Below are positions 37,762 to 46,960 of a stretch of 64,000 nt of DNA, in pieces. The translations under genes and the position numbers were made by a program. Under the pieces are notes generated by a model that did not search any database, was not told where the DNA came from, and saw only the letters and a list, made by a program, of their open reading frames with translations. This DNA comes from Mesorhizobium sp. (GTDB lineage: Bacteria; Pseudomonadota; Alphaproteobacteria; Rhizobiales; Rhizobiaceae), in the NCBI GenBank assembly GCA_004020315.1, contig SAQG01000013.1:90719-154718 (forward strand), read 5' to 3'. The stretch's first letter is position 1. Each line of letters starts with the position of its first letter.

Positions 37762-37949
37762 GCGCATGCCCTTTTCGCCCCGGCGGGCGGCGCTAAGGTC
37801 GCGGGGGGCAAGGGCAAATCATGAAACTCACGCTTATTTAGGCTTGAATACCAACTCCCTTCCTCAGTCATTTGAACGATGGCGAAGCCGAGTTCTCGGC
37901 GTCGGCACAAACGAGCGTAGATGCCGCGTCAACAAGGAAGGAATTTTCG

Positions 37950-38213
37950 ATGTCCTGGACTGCGTCTCCCAAAATCCCCTTCACCGCGGTTGCGGCTGGA
38001 TCCGCTGCACTGCTGCTGCTGACCTTCGGGCCGGACGGACCGTCGCGAGCCGCTGCCAGTTCGCGCGCGGCAGCGACATATGGCAAGGCGGCTCCTGCGG
38101 CGCCGGTCATCGAGCCGACGCGCATCGAAGTCGACGGCGGTGCGCATGTGATACGCTTTTACATCGACGGCAAGCAGGTCGCCCTGCTCGACTCGAACGG
38201 CTTCAAGGATTGA
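37950..38213 (+). CDS. Small exported or membrane-anchored hypothetical protein
   Basis: 87 residues from ATG at 37950 (RBS AAGGAAGGAA). The N-terminal hydrophobic segment ([20 protein letters not shown]) could be an uncleaved signal. It is followed by an Ala-rich linker and a short beta domain ([20 protein letters not shown]). No family is recognised. It shares an upstream element with the exported protein at 38385. Confidence 0.6.
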   Translation: MSWTASPKIPFTAVAAGSAALLLLTFGPDGPSRAAASSRAAATYGKAAPAAPVIEPTRIEVDGGAHVIRFYIDGKQVALLDSNGFKD

Positions 38214-38284
38214 ACTCACGGCCGGCGCAGCCGCGTAAGCCCAACTCGCACCGGCTCCTTGCAGCCGCACTTTTTCCACAAGCG

Positions 38285-38322
38285 ATATTCCAGGAATTCC
38301 GCAGAATTCCACGCCCTTCCAC
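38285..38322 (+). promoter_or_regulatory. 38-bp duplicated upstream element, copy 2
   Basis: It begins ATATTCCAGGAATTCC and ends CCTTCCAC. It differs from copy 1 at three positions, although the flanking sequences are unrelated. It ends 62 bp before ATG 38385. Confidence 0.65.
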
Positions 38323-38384
38323 ACAGCGGCCATGTTCGGGCCGGCGGCCGGGGTTAACCTTACGTTAACCATGGAGGGACCTTC

Positions 38385-38615
38385 ATGAAACTTGCTCTGT
38401 CTGCACTTATCGCCGTGCTCGCACTGTCGCAAACCGTGGAGGCTAAAACGAAAGTCGTTGCCACAGATGCGAAAGCGGCCAAAGCCGAGAAAAGCCGGCC
38501 GCCGCTCGACAAGAAGTCCACCGGCGGGATTACCGCCTCCTCCGGTGCGATGGCGGCGCCAGTCGACAAAAACGCGTCCAGTCCGTATCCGCCGGCGATA
38601 TATTTCGATTTCTAG
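38385..38615 (+). CDS. Small exported protein
   Basis: 76 residues. A signal peptide (MKLALSALIAVLALSQTVEA) is predicted to be cleaved after VEA. The mature part is Lys/Ala-rich and ends SSPYPPAIYFDF. RBS ATGGAGGGACC. A terminator follows directly. It resembles small secreted proteins of rhizobia with no known role. Confidence 0.65.
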   Translation: MKLALSALIAVLALSQTVEAKTKVVATDAKAAKAEKSRPPLDKKSTGGITASSGAMAAPVDKNASSPYPPAIYFDF

Positions 38616-38650
38616 AGTCCCATCCCTCCCTAATGGGGCTCTATCTTTTT
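38614..38650 (+). terminator. Intrinsic terminator after the small exported protein
   Basis: AGAGTCCCAT and ATGGGGCTCT pair (with one G-T), followed by ATCTTTTTATT. It starts at the stop codon of the 38385 gene. Confidence 0.85.
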
Positions 38651-38759
38651 ATTCGACCGTACCACGCTTGTGGTGCCCAGGATCGACAGGTCCTGGGATC
38701 GACAAGCTTGGCGGCGACGCGCGCCAGGCCGCGACAGTATTGTTCCGTTCGCTCCGGTC

Positions 38760-39070
38760 TCAGCCGATCCTGACGACGAAATGCTTCGTCACTGGCTCGA
38801 TGATCTTCCACGTTCCCCTGAAATCGGCTTCAACCACGAAGGCGTCGCCGGGACCGACTTCGACGGGCGCGCCGCCATCGGGCGTGATGACGATGCGGCC
38901 AGCGATAATGTGCACGAATTCGTAGTCGCTGTAGGTTGCGTGGTAGGTGCCCGGGGTGGCCTGCCAGGTTCCCGACATGACCTTGCCGTCCGCTGCGGGT
39001 TGCCGTCGACCACGACCCAGCCCGCGAGATCGCCCGCCTCGGCGTTTTCGACCGCGCCGAATTTGAGCAT
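38760..39070 (-). pseudogene. Cupin-domain gene with internal frameshift or small deletion
   Basis: ATG 39070 opens MLKFGAVENAEAGDLAGWVV. The frame then changes near 39000 to ADGKVMSGTWQATPG and continues through a normal EutQ-like cupin (YDYEFVHIIAG-type strand, PVEVGPGDAFVVEADF, GTWKIIEPVTKHF). Related proteins have about ten extra residues at the junction, so a small deletion probably broke the frame. The C-terminal 90 residues are intact. Confidence 0.6.
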
Positions 39071-39408
39071 GGTCTTCTCCGTCATCGTCGGGCTCCGTCT
39101 GAAACTGTGCCAGCATCGGCTGCCAGTCATTAGCCGAAGCACCTGACATGAGCAACGCAGGCCGGCCCCGCTTTCATGAGTAAGCCATGGCACGGTTTGC
39201 CACGTGCCGCTACGCTTGACCTTCTCATCCGAGAACCGGCGCTTCTGAATTGCGCAGGCGAATGCCGGCACTGACGTACCCAGCAGCCCGTGACCGCCGC
39301 TCGCCGGAGCCACTCCTTGAAAGCCGTCGAAAGTACGATATATCAATGACTAAGCGTGCGTTGCACGCGACGTAGTGCTTTGGTCAAGCTTCATCTGTGG
39401 AGGTTGTC
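39071..39408. other. Intergenic stretch with no supported gene
   Basis: About 340 bases between the cupin remnant and the SPW gene. Open frames here lack codon bias. No terminator or clear promoter was recognised. Confidence 0.5.
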
Positions 39409-39768
39409 ATGGCAAACGATCTGATGGGAAAGAAGCCCCAGGATTGGATCAATCTGATCCTTGCGGCATGCCTGTTCATCTCACCCTGGGTTATCGGCTT
39501 CGCTGCTGAAACCGCTCCTGCGTGGAACGCCTGGATTGCCGCAGTCGTGCTCGGCGCCCTGGCTCTCGCGGCGCTTTCGGTATTCGCCGAATGGGAAGAG
39601 TGGGTGAACCTTGTCGTCGGGCTCTGGCTGATCGCCTCGCCCTGGCTGCTCGGCTTCATGGCGAACGCCAACGCGATGGCGACCCATGTTGTCCTCGGCG
39701 TGCTGGTGGTTGCGGCATCGGCCTGGGCGGTCTGGGACTCCCGTCATCATCCGCCAGCGCATGCGTGA
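39409..39768 (+). CDS. SPW-repeat membrane protein
   Basis: 119 residues with four hydrophobic helices and two SPW repeats: DWINLILAACLFISPWVIGF and EWVNLVVGLWLIASPWLLGF. Each repeat carries the Ser-Pro-Trp motif in a helix. RBS GGAGGTTGTC. The family is found in bacterial inner membranes; its function is unknown. It stands alone and is followed by a hairpin terminator. Confidence 0.9.
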   Translation: MANDLMGKKPQDWINLILAACLFISPWVIGFAAETAPAWNAWIAAVVLGALALAALSVFAEWEEWVNLVVGLWLIASPWLLGFMANANAMATHVVLGVLVVAASAWAVWDSRHHPPAHA

Positions 39769-39786
39769 TCGGTGACGACTAAGGGA

Positions 39787-39819
39787 GGAGCCCCGGCGCG
39801 CGAGCGGCGGGCTCCTTCT
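39787..39819 (+). terminator. Probable intrinsic terminator after the SPW gene
   Basis: GGAGCCC and GGGCTCC pair around a GC-rich loop and are followed by TTCT. The T-run is short. Confidence 0.65.
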
Positions 39820-40071
39820 AGGCCTGAGATTTGGTACGCAGGCCCGCTAGCCGGGCCATTCCTGTACTCGTGCTCAAATCGGCCGCGGTGGGTGCAGACG
39901 GCAGCGCCGCCGCGGTGCTGCCCGGTGTAGACGCTGACGAGCCCACCCGCGCTGCACTCCGTGAACTTCCGCTTATGTTGCACTGCGTTAGATTTGTTGC
40001 ATTGCAATATCGGCACATCGCGTCGAGTCTCGCAACGGGTGGCTTTTTCAACGACCACACGAGGTTTTGCC

Positions 40072-42039
40072 GTGTCAGCATCGTTTCGGCCTGATATCGA
40101 AGGGCTGCGCGCACTGGCGGTGTCGGGCGTCGTCGCGTTCCATTTCGGTCTGTCGGACCTGCCGGGCGGCTTCACCGGCGTCGACATTTTCTTCGTCATC
40201 TCCGGCTATCTGATCACCGGCCAATTGCTGCGGGAAATCGCCGAGGACGGCAGGCTCAACCTGTGGCGGTTCTATGCAAGGCGCGCCCGGCGCCTGCTGC
40301 CGGCCTCGCTGTTCGTCATCTTCGCCACGCTTGTCGCTGGTTACTTCATCCTGTCGCCGGACGAACAGGCACTCTATTCGAAAGGCGCCATGTTCGCCTC
40401 GGCCTATGCGATCAATTTCTGGCTGATCCGCTGGTCGTTCGACTATTTCGCCCCCGATGCGGCGAACAACCCTTTCATCCACTTCTGGTCGCTCTCGGTC
40501 GAGGAACAGTTCTATTTCGTATGGCCGGCGCTGCTTATGCTGGCGGCATGGCTGCGCCCGGGCAAGCGCACGGCGATCCTGGTGATCGGCCTCGCCGGCG
40601 CGGTGTCGTTCGCCGTCTGCGCCTGGCTCACCACCGTGGCGCAGCCCTGGGCCTTCTATTTCTCGCCGCTCAGGGCCTGGGAATTCGCCGCCGGCGGCCT
40701 GGCGACGATGGCGCCGGCGAAATTCTGGCGGGAACGCCCGCAATTGGGCGCAGCACTGGCATGGCTTGGCCTGGCTCTGATCGCCGTGGCCTATCTGACC
40801 TTTAGCGAGCAGGCCACCCCCTTCCCCGGCGTGATGGCGCTGGTGCCGGTGGCCGGCACCGTGTTCCTGCTGCTCAGTGGCTCCGGCAATGTCCAAAGAG
40901 GGCCCAGCGCCGTGCTGGCGCTGCCGCCTTTGCAATGGGTGGGGAAACTTTCCTACTCGCTTTATCTCTGGCACTGGCCGGTCATCGTCTATGCGACGAT
41001 GATGGTTCCCGACCTCTCCTGGCCCGGGCGGCTTGCCTGCGCAGCGTTGACGCTGGCGCTGTCGATCTTCACCTATAGTTTCATCGAGAACCCGATCCGC
41101 CGCAACGTCTGGCTGATGGCGAGCGCGGCGCGCGCGCTTATCCCCGCTGCAATGCTGACCGGCGCCGGAGTGGTGGCGACTTATGCCAATGCGCGCCTTG
41201 CCGTGCACGATCTCGACCCCTCACAACGCATCATCGCCGAAACTGCCGCACAGCCCTCCACCGCGCGCGCCAAGGTGGGCTGCGTTCTCGACTACGAGAC
41301 CGTTACGCCGAAGCCCTGCGTGTTCGGCGCCAAGAATGCCGAGCACTCGATCGCGCTGTTCGGCGATTCGCATGCCGACCACTGGTCGACGCCGCTGATC
41401 GAGGCGGCGAAGAAGAACAACTACAAGGTCGTCACCTGGCTCAAATCCGCTTGCCGGGCCTCGCGGATGACGGTCTGGAGCTCGAAGCTGAAGCGCGACT
41501 ACACCGAGTGCGATCGATGGCGCGAGCAATCGATCAAGGAGATCATCGCCCTGCGCCCGAGCCTGGTGGTGATCTCGGAGATCTCGCTGACCAGCTCGCG
41601 CAAACTGTCGCCCGACGCGCAGCAATCCGACAGCCTGGATCAGGACTGGCAGGCCGGCCTTCGCGCAACGCTGGAAGCGTTCAGCCAGGCCGGGCTGAAA
41701 GTCGCCTTCATCCGCGATGTGCCGTTCAACGGCATGTTTGTCGACACCTGCGTGGCCCGGGCGCTGTGGCGGGGACAGACGCCGTCGGTATGCGACGCGC
41801 CGCGAGCCGATGCCGCCAACGACGCCATGGCCGCGGTGGAGCGCGACATCGTGCGCGCCGTCCCTAACGCGACCTATATCGACATGACCGACCGGTTCTG
41901 CGACGCCAAGACCTGCCATGTCTTCATCGATGGCAAGCTGGCCTACCGCGATCGCCACCACTTGGCGACGCCCTTTGCGCAAACGCTGGAGCCGCCCGTC
42001 GAGCGCGCGCTGTTTTCGAACGTGGCGGCGAAGAAATAA
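40072..42039 (+). CDS. OafA/YrhL-type O-acyltransferase with C-terminal SGNH domain
   Basis: 655 residues from GTG at 40072 (GAGG seven bases upstream). The start SFRPDIEGLRALAVSGVVAFH is the classic acyltransferase-3 N-terminus. About ten membrane helices follow, with FFVISGYLITG and HFWSLSVEEQFYFVWP. The periplasmic C-terminal part is an SGNH esterase-like domain (IALFGDSHADHW; a later DRHHLA His). Such proteins acetylate cell-surface polysaccharide or lipopolysaccharide. No glycan gene cluster is adjacent. Confidence 0.93.
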   Translation: MSASFRPDIEGLRALAVSGVVAFHFGLSDLPGGFTGVDIFFVISGYLITGQLLREIAEDGRLNLWRFYARRARRLLPASLFVIFATLVAGYFILSPDEQALYSKGAMFASAYAINFWLIRWSFDYFAPDAANNPFIHFWSLSVEEQFYFVWPALLMLAAWLRPGKRTAILVIGLAGAVSFAVCAWLTTVAQPWAFYFSPLRAWEFAAGGLATMAPAKFWRERPQLGAALAWLGLALIAVAYLTFSEQATPFPGVMALVPVAGTVFLLLSGSGNVQRGPSAVLALPPLQWVGKLSYSLYLWHWPVIVYATMMVPDLSWPGRLACAALTLALSIFTYSFIENPIRRNVWLMASAARALIPAAMLTGAGVVATYANARLAVHDLDPSQRIIAETAAQPSTARAKVGCVLDYETVTPKPCVFGAKNAEHSIALFGDSHADHWSTPLIEAAKKNNYKVVTWLKSACRASRMTVWSSKLKRDYTECDRWREQSIKEIIALRPSLVVISEISLTSSRKLSPDAQQSDSLDQDWQAGLRATLEAFSQAGLKVAFIRDVPFNGMFVDTCVARALWRGQTPSVCDAPRADAANDAMAAVERDIVRAVPNATYIDMTDRFCDAKTCHVFIDGKLAYRDRHHLATPFAQTLEPPVERALFSNVAAKK

Positions 42040-42069
42040 GGAGCGCAAGATGTGCCTGTCACCCGCGTC

Positions 42070-42831
42070 TTAGTGCAAGCCAAACTCACGCAGCAGTTCT
42101 TCGCGATAGCGCACGAACCGGCTTTCGCTACGATCGCGGGGGCGCGGCAGTTCAACGTTGACCAGCCGTGCTGGGCCGCCTTTCTCCCTGGGCAGGATCA
42201 GCACCCTGTCCGCAAGATAGATCGCTTCTTCCAGATCATGGGTCACCATTACCATGGTGACGTTCTCCTCGCTCCAGATGCGCGCCAGTTCCTCTTGCAT
42301 GCCGATCTTGGTCATCGCATCGAGCGCGCCTAGCGGCTCGTCGAGCAGCAGGATTTCAGGCTGCACAGTCAAGGCCCGGGCGATGCCGACGCGCTGCGCC
42401 ATGCCGCCCGAAAGCTGTCTGGGATAGGCATCGCTGAATTCGGCAAGCCCGACGAGCGCGGTATAGAAGCGGGCCTTGTCCTCCGCCTCCGCCTTGGGCA
42501 CGCCCCGCACTTCGAGGCCAAAGGCGACGTTGCCGAGTACCGTCAGCCAGGGCAGCAGGCGCGGTTCCTGGAAGATGACTGCGCGCTCGGCGCCGACGCC
42601 ATGGACCGGCTTGCCGTCGATCGCGACACCGCCGCTGTCAGCGGCCTCCAGCCCGGCAAGAATGCGCAGCAGCGTGGTCTTGCCCGATCCGCTGGCGCCA
42701 ACGATGACGAGACATTCGCCGGAGCGGATATCGAGGTTGAGCGTCCTCAGCACGGCAAGCGGGCGCCCGCCGAGGGTGAAGGATTTGGAGAGATCGCGTA
42801 TCGTGACCTCGCCGCCGCTTGTGGTGGCCAT
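42070..42831 (-). CDS. ABC transporter ATP-binding protein, sulfonate/taurine type
   Basis: 253 residues from ATG at 42831. Walker A GASGSGKTT, Q-loop FQEPRLLPW, signature LSGGMAQRVGIARAL, Walker B LLLDEPLGALDAMT and switch His in VTHDLEEA are all present. It belongs to the SsuB/TauB/NrtD group. It is the last gene of the organosulfur operon. Confidence 0.93.
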   Translation of the reverse strand: MATTSGGEVTIRDLSKSFTLGGRPLAVLRTLNLDIRSGECLVIVGASGSGKTTLLRILAGLEAADSGGVAIDGKPVHGVGAERAVIFQEPRLLPWLTVLGNVAFGLEVRGVPKAEAEDKARFYTALVGLAEFSDAYPRQLSGGMAQRVGIARALTVQPEILLLDEPLGALDAMTKIGMQEELARIWSEENVTMVMVTHDLEEAIYLADRVLILPREKGGPARLVNVELPRPRDRSESRFVRYREELLREFGLH

Positions 42832-42845
42832 GGCCCGTCTCCCGG

Positions 42846-43844
42846 TCAATTGGTTTTCGTTTCGCCGCGCCCGTAAAGGATATCCGCGGCTTTCAGCTTG
42901 CCCTTGGGCAGCCGGCCGTCGCGCTCGAGCACGCTGACCCAGAAGCCGATGTCGCGGTCGTCGGCCTTCGCCCCTTCGCGAAGGCCGAAGCCGGTCCAGT
43001 AGCGCGCCAGATCGCCATTTTCGCCGCGCTTGTCGAGGATCTCGGCGAGCACCTTGCGCGCCTCGTCCGGGTTCTGGCGCGACCAGTCGGCGGCGCGGGC
43101 CGACTGGTCGACAAAATTGCGGGCACCATCCGGATGCGCCGCGATGAAGTCGCGCCGCAGGACAATGAACCCGCCGGCCAGTTCGCCCAGCACGTCGGTG
43201 TCGTTGAACACGCCGCGCACGCCGCCATGGTCGACCAGGGCGCCGGCAAACGTCGCCTGCCAATAGCCCAGTGCCGCGATGTCGACCTGGCGTGACCGCA
43301 AGGTCTGTTCAAGCTGCGGCCCGGGTACCACGACGAGGTTGGCGGCATCCGGCGGCAGACCGACGCCGTGCAGCGCCTCGCGCACGGTGTAGTCGAGATG
43401 GGCGCCGAGCGTGTTGACCGCAATGGTCTTGCCGGCGATGTCGGCGATCGATTTGATCGGACTGTCTTCCAGCACATAGAAGACGCTGCGCACTTGGCCG
43501 TTGATGCCGTTGCTTGGGTAGGCGGCGACGAAGTCATTGCCGCCGGAGATCGAATTGATCACCGCAGCGGTAGCGGCCGAGCCGAGATCGACGCTGCCGG
43601 AGGCGAGCGCGAACAGCGATTCCGGGCCACCGCCCGAGTAGCCGACATTCTCAAGCTTGACGCCGACGTCCTTGAAATAGCCGAGCTCGTCCGCCAGCTC
43701 GTGCGGCGAGATGCTGCCGCGGCTGGCGAGGTAGCGCAACGTGACCGGCGCGGCTTGCGCAACGGCGAAGCGAGGCAGGCCGGTGGCGATGATGCCGGCG
43801 GCAAAGGGAGCGCCCGCAAGCAGGGAACGGCGCGTGATTGGCAT
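42846..43844 (-). CDS. ABC transporter substrate-binding protein, SsuA/TauA-like
   Basis: 332 residues with an RR-containing N-terminal signal (MPITRRSLLAGAPFAAGIIA). It is a type II periplasmic fold with the NMT1/SsuA pattern (DELGYFKDVGVKLENVGYSG; KTIAVNTLGAHLDYTVREAL). It likely binds a sulfonate or other organosulfur compound. It sits between permease and ATPase genes. Confidence 0.9.
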   Translation of the reverse strand: MPITRRSLLAGAPFAAGIIATGLPRFAVAQAAPVTLRYLASRGSISPHELADELGYFKDVGVKLENVGYSGGGPESLFALASGSVDLGSAATAAVINSISGGNDFVAAYPSNGINGQVRSVFYVLEDSPIKSIADIAGKTIAVNTLGAHLDYTVREALHGVGLPPDAANLVVVPGPQLEQTLRSRQVDIAALGYWQATFAGALVDHGGVRGVFNDTDVLGELAGGFIVLRRDFIAAHPDGARNFVDQSARAADWSRQNPDEARKVLAEILDKRGENGDLARYWTGFGLREGAKADDRDIGFWVSVLERDGRLPKGKLKAADILYGRGETKTN

Positions 43845-43883
43845 GGTCTGGTCTTTCCTGTTGGAGAGGATGGTGAAGGCTGC

Positions 43884-44732
43884 TCAGTCGAGGGGATTGC
43901 TCCAGCGGCAGAGCCGCCGCTGCAGGCTGACCAACCCCTGGTTGGCGATCAGGCCGAGGCCGGCGAGGATGACGATCGCCGCAAACATCAGCGGGATCTG
44001 GAAGTTGTATTGCGCGTTCATCACCTGGAAGCCGATGCCCTTGTTGGCGCCGATCATTTCGGAGGCGATCAGCAACAAGAGTGCCGTGGTCGCACTCAGC
44101 CTCAGCCCGACGAAGATCGACGGGACGGCCCCCGGAAACACGACACGGCGAAACGCGGTGAGCCGCGTGGCGCCATAGACGCGGGCCATCTCGAGCAGTT
44201 TCGGATCGACTTGCTTGACGCCGCTGATGGTGTTGAGCAGTAGCGGAAACAGCGTCGCCCAGAAGATGACGAAGACCTTTGATGCCTCCCCCAGCCCCAG
44301 GAGCAGGATGAACACCGGATAGAGCGCCAGCGCCGAAGTCTGCCGGAAAACCTGCAGGATCGGATCAAGCGCGGTTTCGACGGCGCGCACCTGGCCCATG
44401 AACAGGCCGAGCGGGATAGCGACCGCCACAGCCGCCGCGAAGGCGAGGCCGGCGCGCTGCAGGCTGATGGCGATGTCGCCAAGCAAGGTGCCGCCGGCCA
44501 GACCGTTCCACAATGCGGTGACGATCGTGTCGATCGGCGGCAATACCGCGGCGTTGACCCATCCCGCGCTGCTCGAGACCTGCCAGATCGCGAGGAAGCC
44601 GATCAGGATGCCGTAGCGGGACAGGATGCGGACGACAGTCCGGTTGGCCAGGCGCGGGAAGTCGGCGCCAAGGCCGGTTCTGCCTTCACGTGCATTGATC
44701 GTGACCGGCTGCTCGATGTGTTGCAAACTCAT
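43884..44732 (-). CDS. ABC transporter permease, SsuC/TauC-like
   Basis: 282 residues with six hydrophobic helices and the BPD_transp_1 EAA loop (VYGATRLTAFRRVVFPGAVP). It forms the channel for the adjacent binding protein and ATPase. It lies 24 bp downstream of the monooxygenase gene. Confidence 0.93.
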   Translation of the reverse strand: MSLQHIEQPVTINAREGRTGLGADFPRLANRTVVRILSRYGILIGFLAIWQVSSSAGWVNAAVLPPIDTIVTALWNGLAGGTLLGDIAISLQRAGLAFAAAVAVAIPLGLFMGQVRAVETALDPILQVFRQTSALALYPVFILLLGLGEASKVFVIFWATLFPLLLNTISGVKQVDPKLLEMARVYGATRLTAFRRVVFPGAVPSIFVGLRLSATTALLLLIASEMIGANKGIGFQVMNAQYNFQIPLMFAAIVILAGLGLIANQGLVSLQRRLCRWSNPLD

Positions 44733-44756
44733 CGTCTTGCCCTTTGGTTCAGGGAG

Positions 44757-46121
44757 TTATTCGGCGGCCAGCATCTTGGTGCGGGCGGCGGTCCAGGGGT
44801 TTTCCGGCCGCCTGAGGCCGAGATTCTCGCGCAGCGTTCTGCCTTCGTAAGCGGTGCGGAACAGGCCGCGGCGCTGCAGCTCGGGGATCACCAGATCGAC
44901 GAAATCGTCGAGCGCGCCAGGCAGCCACGGCGGCAGGATGTTGAAGCCGTCGGCGGCCTCGTTGCCGAACCATTCCTCCAGCTGATCGGCAACCTGGGTG
45001 GCGCTGCCGATGACGGTGTAGTGGCCGCGGGCCGTCGCTACCCACTGGTAGAGCTGGCGGATGGTGAAGTTGTGCTCGTCGGCAATCTGGCGGATCAGCG
45101 CCTGGCGGCTTTTCATGCCTTCGGTCTCCTTGCTCGGCGGCAGCGGCCCGTCGAGCGGATAACCCCTGATGTCGAGCGTCTGGCCGGCCAGCCCGTTGAG
45201 CAGGGCAACGCCATCCTCGGGCAGGATCAGGTCATTCAGCTGCTGGTACTTGGCGCGGGCTTCTTCTTCGGTGCGGCCGACGAAGGGTGCTACGCCCGGC
45301 ATGATCAGCACCTGGCCGGGATCGCGGCCGACTGCCGCCACGCGCGCCTTAATGTCCCGGTAGAATTCTTGCGCCGAGGCCAGGTTCTGATGGGCGGTGA
45401 AGATGACCTCAGCCGATTGGGCGGCGAGCCTGCGTCCGTCCTCCGACTGCCCGGCCTGCACCACCACCGGATGCCCTTGCACCGGACGCGGCACATTGAG
45501 CGGGCCTTTGACGCTGAAATGCAGGCCTTTGTGATCGATGTCGTGGAGCTTGTCCTTGTCGTAGAAGCGCCCCGACTTCTTGTCGCGGATGAACGCATCG
45601 TCTTCCCAGCTGTCCCACAGCGCCTTGACCGTCTCGACATGCTCATGCGCCCGGGCATAGCGCTCGGCGTGGGCAGGCTGCGTCTCGCGATTGAAATTGC
45701 GCGCGGTGTCATCGCCCGCCGAGGTCACGACATTCCAGCCGGCCCGGCCGTTCGACAGAAGGTCGAGCGAGGCAAACTTGCGGGCGAGCGTATAAGGCTC
45801 CTCATAGGTGGTGGAGGCGGTGGCAATGAAGCCCAGATGCGTGGTGAGCGGCGCCAATGCGGCAAACAGCGTCACCGGCTCGTACCCGGCGATCTTGGCA
45901 TTGCCGCCTTCACGGGCGCCAAGGCCGACGGTCAGATTGTCGGCGAGGAAATAGGCGTCGAACAGGCCGCGCTCGGCGGTCAGCGCGAGCTGCCTGTGGA
46001 ACTCGAAATTCGTCGCGCCGTCAGCCGGCGCGTCAGGATGGCGCCAGGCTGCTATATGCTGCCCGCCACCGGGCAGGAAAGCACCAAGCTTGATCTGCCT
46101 GGACTTGCTGGGTTTGGTCAT
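44757..46121 (-). CDS. FMN-dependent LLM-class monooxygenase (NtaA/SnaA/DszA type)
   Basis: 454 residues from ATG at 46121. This bacterial luciferase-like barrel shows IKLGAFLPGGGQHIAAWRHP, RKFASLDLLSNGRAGWNVVT and GHPVVVQAGQSEDGR, all typical of the NtaA/DszA group. It should use reduced FMN from the adjacent reductase to oxidise an imported organosulfur or amine compound. The operon context favours sulfur scavenging. Confidence 0.92.
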   Translation of the reverse strand: MTKPSKSRQIKLGAFLPGGGQHIAAWRHPDAPADGATNFEFHRQLALTAERGLFDAYFLADNLTVGLGAREGGNAKIAGYEPVTLFAALAPLTTHLGFIATASTTYEEPYTLARKFASLDLLSNGRAGWNVVTSAGDDTARNFNRETQPAHAERYARAHEHVETVKALWDSWEDDAFIRDKKSGRFYDKDKLHDIDHKGLHFSVKGPLNVPRPVQGHPVVVQAGQSEDGRRLAAQSAEVIFTAHQNLASAQEFYRDIKARVAAVGRDPGQVLIMPGVAPFVGRTEEEARAKYQQLNDLILPEDGVALLNGLAGQTLDIRGYPLDGPLPPSKETEGMKSRQALIRQIADEHNFTIRQLYQWVATARGHYTVIGSATQVADQLEEWFGNEAADGFNILPPWLPGALDDFVDLVIPELQRRGLFRTAYEGRTLRENLGLRRPENPWTAARTKMLAAE

Positions 46122-46168
46122 TGCGGCTTTTCCTTCTGATCTCTGCGGAAAGGGAACGAGGGTCGTGT

Positions 46169-46720
46169 TCAGGCGGCAAGACCGACGCTGCGGGGCACTA
46201 CCCGGCATGCTTCGGCGACCGCTTGCCTGGCGCGGGCATGGATGGCTTCGGACACCAGCACGCCGTTGGAGAAGTCCTTGTCGGAGGCGTAGATCGCGGT
46301 CGGCAGGGTCAACGCCTCGAAGAAGCCGAACAGCGGCCGAAGCTGATGTTCGACCACGAGCGAATGACGATCGCCGCCTCCGGTTGCAGCAAGGATGACC
46401 GGCTTTCCCCTCAGGGATGACGGGTCGAGCAGGTCGAAGAAATGCTTGAAAAGCCCGGTGTAGCTGCCTTTGAAAGTCGGCGATCCAATCACCAGGACAT
46501 CTGCGTCCAGCAATTGCTCGACTATGTTTCTGGCCGACGGATCCAGATCGCCAATGCGCCTTGCCTGCGGGAAGGACCGGCCGAGGTCCTCTATGTCGAA
46601 AACGGTCGAGGCTGCACCGGTGCTGCTCGCCACCTCCGCGACGATGTGGCTGATGAACGCCTTGGTCTTCGACGGTCGGGTCAGGTTGCCCGACAGCCCC
46701 ACCACCAGCTTTTTCGACAT
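46169..46720 (-). CDS. NAD(P)H-dependent FMN reductase (MsuE-like)
   Basis: 183 residues from ATG at 46720 (RBS GAGGAGCCC). A flavodoxin-like fold with VGLSGNLTRPSKTKAF and the FMN-loop GSPTFKGSYTGLFKHFFDLL. It is the first gene of the operon and supplies FMNH2 to the LLM monooxygenase. An A/T-rich region just upstream (46740-46780) probably holds the promoter. Confidence 0.92.
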   Translation of the reverse strand: MSKKLVVGLSGNLTRPSKTKAFISHIVAEVASSTGAASTVFDIEDLGRSFPQARRIGDLDPSARNIVEQLLDADVLVIGSPTFKGSYTGLFKHFFDLLDPSSLRGKPVILAATGGGDRHSLVVEHQLRPLFGFFEALTLPTAIYASDKDFSNGVLVSEAIHARARQAVAEACRVVPRSVGLAA

Positions 46721-46960
46721 TTTGGGCTCCTCGCAAAGCGGCTTCTGTGCATTTAAGTCTACTGAGTTTATAGAGTTAAATGAGAGAGAAGATTTCAAAA
46801 CGGGCCCGCCAAGCGGATTGAGTTTGCGGCTCATCGCCGTTGATTGGTTCATTCGACGCAAAATGCGAACGTCCAGGTTGGCAAAGGGCGCCTTGACCGC
46901 ATTCCTGCCACGCGTTGATGATCTCAAGCACACCAAAGCTATCGGCCTGGGGGATTCCGC

